A stretch of DNA of 64,000 nt from Chaunax sp. Z400 (taxonomy: Eukaryota > Chordata > Actinopteri > Lophiiformes > Chaunacidae): contig CM075195.1 in the NCBI GenBank assembly GCA_037577475.1, positions 22,719,399-22,783,398 on the forward strand, given 5' to 3'. This document shows positions 53,401 through 62,400 of the stretch, one piece after another (position 1 is the first letter of the stretch; the number at the start of each line of letters is the position of its first letter). Under the pieces are notes generated by a model. It had not been told where the DNA came from, ran no database searches, and saw nothing but the letters and a program-made list of their open reading frames with translations. The position numbers were made by a program, and so were the translations under genes.

Positions 53401-56400
53401 CATAAGTTATTAGCTGTCTTGCTGTCATACTTCAGACCCTTATATTTGTACTTTTCCATTATAAGCTCACACTGTGATAGACAGTGACTCTGCTCATTTG
53501 GATTAGCTCGCACTAATAATAGAATGCACATTTTGAAGTCCCTCCCTTTCAGTACTCTCAGATCTCTCCCTGACAGCCTTCCAGTTTTTTTATTTATCTC
53601 CACGTTCCAGCAAAAACCTCATCTCTGAGAGCCAGAAATAACGCAGTAGAACAAAGGCAGGATGTTACTGTTTGTACAAACTTGTCATTAGTTCTCATCT
53701 GCAAACTTTCCCTCGACAGTTTCGAGCAAATCAAAAGCTAAATGTGGGGTTTGTCTCACTCGGCCTGCAGGGAATAGTTAATTATGAGGAAGACAGGATG
53801 TACTCTTCGTTTGATGTCCCTGTTTAACATGTATGTTCTATCAACATGTAATTTCTGGGACATTCTCCTGTGTGGTGACAGTGTGGAGCTCATATCTAGA
53901 GGAAGAACATGTTAAAAAGAAACCATACTATGACTGTAAGCAGTCATTTGCTCTTCGAATGTTTTGTGATAATTACATTTCACGATTATTCAGTGGAAAA
54001 CACAAAGCCCCATAACTCAATGCTTTCTTTTGGACAACAACCAAGAGAGAAAATTTAATTCAGTTTCAAATCAAATTCTGACAACAAAGGCAATGAAACA
54101 GGAGGTAAGAGATTTAAAAGGAAGATTAGAATCGTAGATGTGACACTGCAAAAAAAAATGTCAAAAACAATTAGTATTAAGAGTATTAAATAAACAGTCT
54201 TACAACAATTGGTAAATGTAAGAGGTGATTTATGAGATAGAACTTAAGACTGCAGGGAGGTTGGTTTAAAATGTAATCATAGCCTAGTCTTTTAAAATGA
54301 GGCCTTTTGGTTGAGCTGTTTGATTTACTATGGTATGCCTTGCTGGACTGTGTACCATATATTTACTATATATTGTATAAAGTATTTCTCAATCAGCTTA
54401 CAATGAATAAACTAGCAGAAAAGATGACCACACAAACACGCAGCTTTCTCCGTTTTTGTTATTTACCATTGCAGAGTTCTTTATTTCTATTTTTGTCCTA
54501 TCATTTCTTGCTAGTTTGAAGTGGACAGAGCTCAGATGTAAAACTGTGATGTCACATATTTCTTTGCACTAATCAGAGTATGAATCAAGATGTGACGCGT
54601 TTTTTGCTTGAAGATATAAAATGCAGGATTTGCTGGTTTCTAGACATATACACACCATTCAAATGTTGGTTTTTGACGACCTGGGAATGACACTCAACAA
54701 TCAGACGAAAGAGAAATCCTTTCAAACAAAGTTTTCAGGATATTGGAAGGTGATTGGTTTTGAACTTTCACAAACACAAGAGACAAATAACAAGATGGGT
54801 CAAAATCAAAGAAGCAGAGGCCAAGATATTCAGACTTTTAATCCTTTTATGGTCAAAATGTTTACCCTTCACTGCCTGGTAGATGCAGAAATGTTCATAA
54901 GATATTTTTTGCAGGTCTTTGAGTTGGAGTCTAGGTCAAGACTTATGGTTGTGATGAGCGTTCTATCATTTGCTGCATGCCATGTGGTCTACATAGATAT
55001 TTCCAAGGAATTCAAAGCTCTTACTATGATATCATAACTCCTTTATCCATCAACACTTTATCAGCATCAAATAGTTTTGGGGTATCTGGTTAGAGGCTAT
55101 AGCAGTGCATTATTAAATTATACAAAGCCAGTGGAAACCCATATGGACCCCAGTTGTGCAGCACAGTAGAATATTTAACGTTCTCCTTGAAGGTATGGAG
55201 GCCAGTAACAATTAAGCCTACTGCTGTAAGAAAGTGGAGATGGAGGTCATGCATTGTAACAGTCCAGCGAGGAGCAGGGGAAGAGGAAAGGCAGCTCACC
55301 GTGTGCCTACAGACAAGAGGATGAGCATAAAACCGATCAATCACTTTGACAAAACAGTCCACACAGAGGGAGTCATATAGAAAAAGAGAAGCTGCAGCTA
55401 AAAGCGAATGAAAGAGCAGGGAGAAGACCAAGAGGCAAACAACTATGTTTTGAAAACACTGTATTCAGCAAAGGATGATCTAATCAAGTTAACACGCAAA
55501 GCTTTATGTTAGATACAGTAGCTGATGGTGAGCTAAACGTATCAGGTGCACGATTAAGTTTGATGTGATTGATCCAGCTTTATTCCTTTACTTTATTGTC
55601 ACAGGAGACACAGCATTAACGATTCTTTTGCAGGGGCCTTGTGTGGAAGTGTTATGGCAAATGCCAGGTGTGCTCTCCATGGTGTTGTTACTTCACCGTC
55701 ATCTGTGTAATGATAATAAGGGAGGGATAACATTCTGCTCATCATACATTTACTTTATATCGGTGCTAAAATATAAAGATTATGAGTCCCAAATCTCAAG
55801 TCTACGTCTCATCTCTGCTTAAACTCAGGCCTTGTAACACAGGACGTCTATTATGTTTATGTGTCAAAGCCCAAGCTAAGATAACCCTAAAAATAATCTG
55901 TGTGTCCTGTTCTAACTTCTCCCAGATCATTCTGATGGGTACCCCCATCCTCGGAGAGGAGAACGCCCTGCGCTCCAGCAATGTAGGAATGTTCCAGGGC
56001 CACCCATGTTCCCAGGAGCCCTGCCTCAACGGCGGCCGCTGCGACCCCCAACTGGACACCTACGAGTGTGTTTGTCTTAGTGGTTTCTCAGGGGGACAGT
56101 GTCAGAACAGTGAGTATCTCTGGCCATCTTATCCATCCTCCATCACAGCTGTATTATATCTGCCACAGATGATTTTGATGCTTAGACTTTAGTTACACTA
56201 AATATATTTCTAACAGTATGATTGGGCTACATGGAAGCCAGCATAGTAGCAGTACATGCTGATTTTAAACCGCAGTACGAGTGGGACTGAAATCACTGCT
56301 TTATGAAACACAGCTTGTTCTTGGCTTGCGTAAGTTGAAGGTTGAATATTCATTTCATTTCTGATTATAAGATCAATGTTTCAATTGTGTTCAGTGTAGA

Positions 56401-59400
56401 TACTGTAAAAACATTTAGAATAGACATGTGATGTCTGTTTTATGCTGATGTTATTACGAATTGGGAATATTAATTAAATCCTCTTTTCCAGAGTTGCTCA
56501 TCCCTTTCATCATCTTCCTGTCACTCTGCCAGACATATACTCACTCTGGCCCAATCTGTCTTACACGTTCAGTCACTGCCTTCACCATTAACCTTGTGTG
56601 TGTGGCCGGCTGTCCCTTTCACGTTAATTAAAACTACAAATGCACCAACTCCCCTCCCCGTCCCATTCGCTCACACTCCATTGCCTTCAGCACTGATAAC
56701 TGAACACTCTGTCTCATTGATTGGTGTGATCTCATCCTCTGAACAATCCTCTTCAATCCTCCCTCTTTCCCAGCCATCTACGAGAAGTCTGCCGGAGAGA
56801 CCGAGGCCATCGCCTTTGACGGGCGGACGTTCATCGAGTACCACAATGCTGTTACAAAGAGGTAAGGAAGAGGGCAAGAGGAACATCCTCATCTGTTCAG
56901 CTTCATCCAACATCTCCATTGTAATAGCTATTAGCCAAATAACCCCTCTGTCTGTCCTTCTCCTCCCTTGGTAAGCCGTGATGACATTGTTGATGGTATC
57001 ATCAGTGCTAAGGCTTCAGGGTGAAGCAGGCGCTTGGCTAATAGCTCATCGGCCCTTTCCATGGCAGTCCTGCTCCGCTTTTGACAGGATTTCACTAATT
57101 AGCGAGAAGCAGAACAATCGCAGCGTTGCCCTGAGCAGGGTCCGTTTTGCTTTGTGATCTTACTGCTTAGCATAGACTGGACAATGAGCACACATGCATG
57201 ATTCAACTTTTTATGCTTATTTTGAATGCGTGTGTGACTGTGCTCCATAAAACTGGCATCCAAAGAAAAGCCGCCTCCAAGTTTTTTACACCCTGCTAAG
57301 GGAAAAAGCTGAAGGTGAACCTGAAAAGCATACGAAGCATACGGCTCTATATCTTCATCTCAAAGCTCTTCACACAAACACTCAGAGGTGTGAAAGTGGG
57401 CCACAGTCTGCAGATCATCACATTCACCCAGAAACAACTGGTTGGAGAACTCTGTTAGATGTGTGTGTGTCTTTATTTGTATCTTTGCTGTTTGTCCAAG
57501 ATCTAAGCTTTCCAGTTACGTTGTCCCATCCTTCAGTTTCACCACCCTTGTCTTTGTCCACACGTCTTGTCTCATATGAATGTCCTTCACTGTGTTTCCT
57601 TTTCACCCAAGCCAACTGACCAATGAGATCCCAGAGTAAGTAGACTGTATGACTGGGTATTCAGCTTCCAACTAACAGCAACAATTTTAAAAAAGCCATT
57701 TTTTTATAGTTAACACGATTAAAGAAATTAAAGCACATCGAGTTTACTGTCATGATTTCCACACAGAAATCATCTTTAAAGTCCCATTTTACATTCAAGC
57801 TCCATATCCAAAATTTTATTTGACAAATGTCATTATTGTAAGTACGTTTTACTTTCTCATTAGATCCTTTATTTTTTCCAGTACAAAGGGAAGCATGAAT
57901 GTGTGCATGATAAGCCTTGTGCTCAGAGAAAATGAATTGCTTTACTACGAATGTGCAATATTTTATGCATGGTTGTAACTCATTCCTAAACAAAATGAAT
58001 TGCCATGCATTTTACACTAAATGACATTATCTGTTGTGGGAAATGAATGAGACCTCTTTAAAACTGATAGAAGAGGATTTCTCTAAATATCCCTTAACCT
58101 AGTTTCTGGAGCCTATAGAGCTAGAGAAAACCATCGGTCTTGACTTTGGATATTAAGGGTTTTTCTTCCTGCTCATTAGCTCACAAAGTAACCCCTATTT
58201 AAAAAAATTTCAAAGTGGCGAAGCAGAATTCAGATCAAATTAAGTCGACTGGATTCAGCCCAGAGTTCCTCTCATGCAAGGGCTTCTGTCATTAGTTTTT
58301 TGCCAGATCTCTAACTGTAAGTGTGAATAATTATGGCGTCGGCCACACAGAGGTGTAGTGACACGTTAATTACTGATTTGTCTCCCTTTGTATATTAGAC
58401 CTCCAATTGAGATCCCTCTGCAGTGTGTAGCCATGGGCATCAATCTCACTTAGCGGGAGAGGACAGTAGTCCTTGAAGCCACACTGTCAAAAGTTTAATG
58501 GATGTTACATCTACAGAGCAGTTAAAGAGCCACGGTTAGCTCAAATCTAAGCAAAACAGAGCCCTGGTGCAGCACTCGGAGGGCAGTTCAGCATGATTTG
58601 ATTTTGTAAAAAAAAAAATGAATACATTTCTTGAGAGGCCATTAAGAGCTGGTTGAGGCCAGCATGTCAAACGCTCACCTTGGGTTAATGCTTCCGTTGC
58701 TATTTGTAGCACCCTTTGATCACTACTCCTTCATCTCTCCGCCTGTATCTGGAACCTCAGGTTAATGTGCTCAAACCCTGTTATTTCAGTGACAAATCAT
58801 ATCTGGCCATGGCTCTCAACTGATATTGGGCTTGACCCCATGTGTTGCCAATTGCCCAAAGTATTCTCAGTTATCACATCCATCTCAAGTGATTGCACTG
58901 TGGCGTGCAGCAGCATAAATATAAAGGCGCTATTAATAATTGGATGCTGACTTTAAGTAGACTTTGCACTGGTGTGGACATTGACCATGAATGTACTTAA
59001 TCTTAAGCTTACGTTAAAGAAATGCCTGCTCACAGGGCATTTTGGTTCATTAGTCATTCATCTTGATCTGAATAGTTCCCTTGAGAACCTCCTTCTATCT
59101 CTGTGATGTGATCAGGCCTAAGCTACACACTTCCTATGATCACACAACGGTTGTTATCGACTGTTGACATCGTCGATAGCGTGGTTGAGCAGATAAGTTA
59201 TGCTTTTTGCAGCTCCAGGTCTAAACCAGACCTCTGTGAGTCACCCAGTTGGCTCACAACATCCTTCCTTCCTCCCCTTCCTTCCCTCCCTCCTTCTTTC
59301 CTTCTGGCCTGTTGCGCTTACACTGCATGCCGTTGACTTTCTCCCCTCCTCCCTTAAGTCCCGAGTCTCTGGAGAACCCATCTGACCAGAGGTGAGTCTC

Positions 59401-62400
59401 TCAAAACCTTTTAGACCTTGGTAGTGTCCACTCGCCTCTCGCTTCCTCATCCTCCCCTTCTCTCCAGACAACCCCTCCCTGACCTCTCACAGGGCTCTGC
59501 AGAGTCAATATCGTTTCCATTATAGAGATAGAGTTACCAATACGAACCACAAAGAGCCTCTGCTTATGCTTCAATTAATTCTGAAGTTCAGAGGTCTGAT
59601 ATCGGCACAAAACCAGCCAGAGCTGCAACCTTTTTGCTGTAGCTGTCCTGCCGACTGGCTTTTTATTATTCTAACCACCACTGCCACCTGGAGTTTAAGT
59701 AGAGAACAGCACTCTGAGAAGCCTTCTGAGAATTTGAATACTGTACATATAATGAGTAGATAAAATCCTTCCATTTACTAAAACAAACAGCAACACTCCA
59801 GAAATCTACCAAGTCAGTGGTGTGTATGAGATTTGGAATACCGAGCTTTGGCGTTGTTTTATTCATGATTATATTCAGTGCTTTTAATAACCTTGAACTT
59901 ATCACTGACAAGCCTCTCCGATGGAGATTTATTGGGCCCTGTAAGCTATTTGAGGGTTTGCCAGGAGAGGGTTCACTGAGCTGTATTTGTGGGGGGGTTT
60001 CTCTCTGGAGAAAAAAACATTATGCTCTTAAATCATGCTTCTTTGATGCGGTTTGCCTCAGTGGATTAAATTACTACGGAGGTCAAAGTCTCTGACATCA
60101 GCATGGTTTTGAGGGAAAAAAATTTCAATTAATTAATGATTCTTTCCTCACTTCTGCTTAGGTGAACTGGTAAGATTATTGGCCTTAAGTTCTGTTCTTT
60201 TAGGACAGCAGTAAATCAATTTCATATTTGAATATCATCCCATTTTTCCTGTACATAATCATCTTAACACTTAGTCATAAAAAAAAGAAAATGCTCAGAG
60301 AAATGAGAACATACCTCTAATATGTAAGAAGTTCCCATACTCACTTTCTCTTCATCCCCTCCCATTTCCTGTCCTTGTTTGTACCCCCATGAGCCTCTCT
60401 GCTTGCTAAGCTTCCTCCCTTGTCTTGTTTTCTGTCTTGTTTAATCTTTGTCTCCAGCTCTGTGTTGCTGTTGTACCTTTGTGTCACTGGTTCCATGTTG
60501 TACGTGTCCTCACCTTGTGTTTGTGTTGAAATACCCTTTGAAGAGGGTGGAAGTGGATCATTTTTGCACACGTGCAGACATTTGCACAGATGCTGGTAGA
60601 TGAAGTGCACACACAATCATAAACACGCAAATTATAAGTATGATTCTCTGGGTTTTTGTATATCGCTGCTGGGCTCACAAAGTACAGAGAAGGTGTTTGT
60701 ATGCAGAAATGAATGTGTGACGGTGCTGGTGTGTGCACACATACTGTAGAGGCACATCACAGTGTGTATTTTACGCACACTTTGGTGCACGTACAGTGCC
60801 GCTAAAGGATAGCTGTAAGTCGCCTAATCTCTGCTTCTAAATCACCCCCGTATCTGTAGCAGTTAAGAGACTGGAGATCAAACAAGCACCCAACTATAAC
60901 ACACACACTGCACAACACAGGAAGCACTGAGGAGCAGTGCAGTTGAGGCTCAGTGGGGTGTATGAAAGTTGATAGCAAAACAGCCCCCTATTTCTCCTTA
61001 AGTTGGAGTGCATCCTTAAAGATGACTAACTCTGTAAGTATGACGCCGTAGAGCCCCAGCTACAAAACTGTCTGGCTACAAGAGCTAGAACACAGACCCA
61101 AACGGCTTGAATCAGGCACCCTGGAGACAACAGCAGAGGTACTTGCTTCACATACACAACTACGTTTGACACAAGCACCTGCTGACCTGTGTCTGCTACG
61201 CCAAAGATCAGCGCTCATTTTGATGAATGAGACCAAAAGCTAACAAATATATTTTCTGTTCTCCTAGTGAGAAGGCTCTGCTGGTGAATAAATTTGAGTT
61301 GAGCATCCGGACAGAGGCGACTCAGGGCTTGGTGCTGTGGAGCGGGAAGGGCGTGGAGCGCTCTGACTATATTGCTCTGGCCATCGTCGATGGATACGTC
61401 CAGATGACATACGACTTGGGCTCCAAACCTGTGGTGCTGCGCTCCTCTGTGCGTGTCGACACCAACCGCTGGATACGCATCAAGGCCAGCAGGTAAGATA
61501 GAAGACAGCGGGTAGCTGAGGATCAGGAGGGAAAGCATGTACAGTTCGACCAGGATTAGCCTTAATCCATATTTGTTTGTGTTGCTGCAAACTGTGTGAT
61601 GTTCTTGCATGAATCATTTGCTAGTATCATATGACTCTGATTAGTTTCAGATTAAGGTTACTTTCATGCATGAGTGTGAGGCATTGCACATCGAATTGCT
61701 TAGACACATTACTGAATGTCTTAAAAAGGAAGAACATGTGGCAACCCCCCGACGAATTTTGGCGCAATATAGTGCATCTATCCAGGAAATAAATGATCCA
61801 TAAATATTCATTGTATCTATGCTGCATCATAGTATCTACAGTATCTATATCAACACATACACTGTATACACACAATATGATACTTAAATACATTGATCCT
61901 ATTTTAGGACTTTATCTCTGTGGACATGCATGGACAGATTAACCTGCTAGGGGGCCATGATGTCCCCATTAACTGCTCCCCCACTCATTGTCCTTTGTGC
62001 AGCAGGGAAGGGAACTCATAGCACATTTCAAATTGTCAGTGTTAGATTTAGGTTGAAAAAAATCATGGTTAAATGTGTTTAAGTAAATAAAGTGTATTTG
62101 GCATAGCTTTTTCTGACAGAGCAAGATCATTAAGTGCTTCACAAGAGTGAAACTGTTAAAATCTAAGACCATGAAAACAGTAATAATGAAACAAACAAAA
62201 CATAAGCAACAAGACACCTAAAAAAGATGAGACGGCATGAGGAGAGGCAACGGCCAGTTTGAATAAATCTGCAGTTGCATTTTAAAGGCATCAACTGAGA
62301 GGGCAGACTGTAAGTCAGAGACACCATTTCTAAAGCTTTTGTGTTCAATCGAGCACAAGGGACAGCCAGTAGTCCCTGGTCAGAAGTGACCTACTGGTGG

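Noticed and set aside
54621..55037. 138-codon open frame on the plus strand
   Set aside because: No recognised domain and not flanked by phase-compatible splice sites for agrin; treated as chance.
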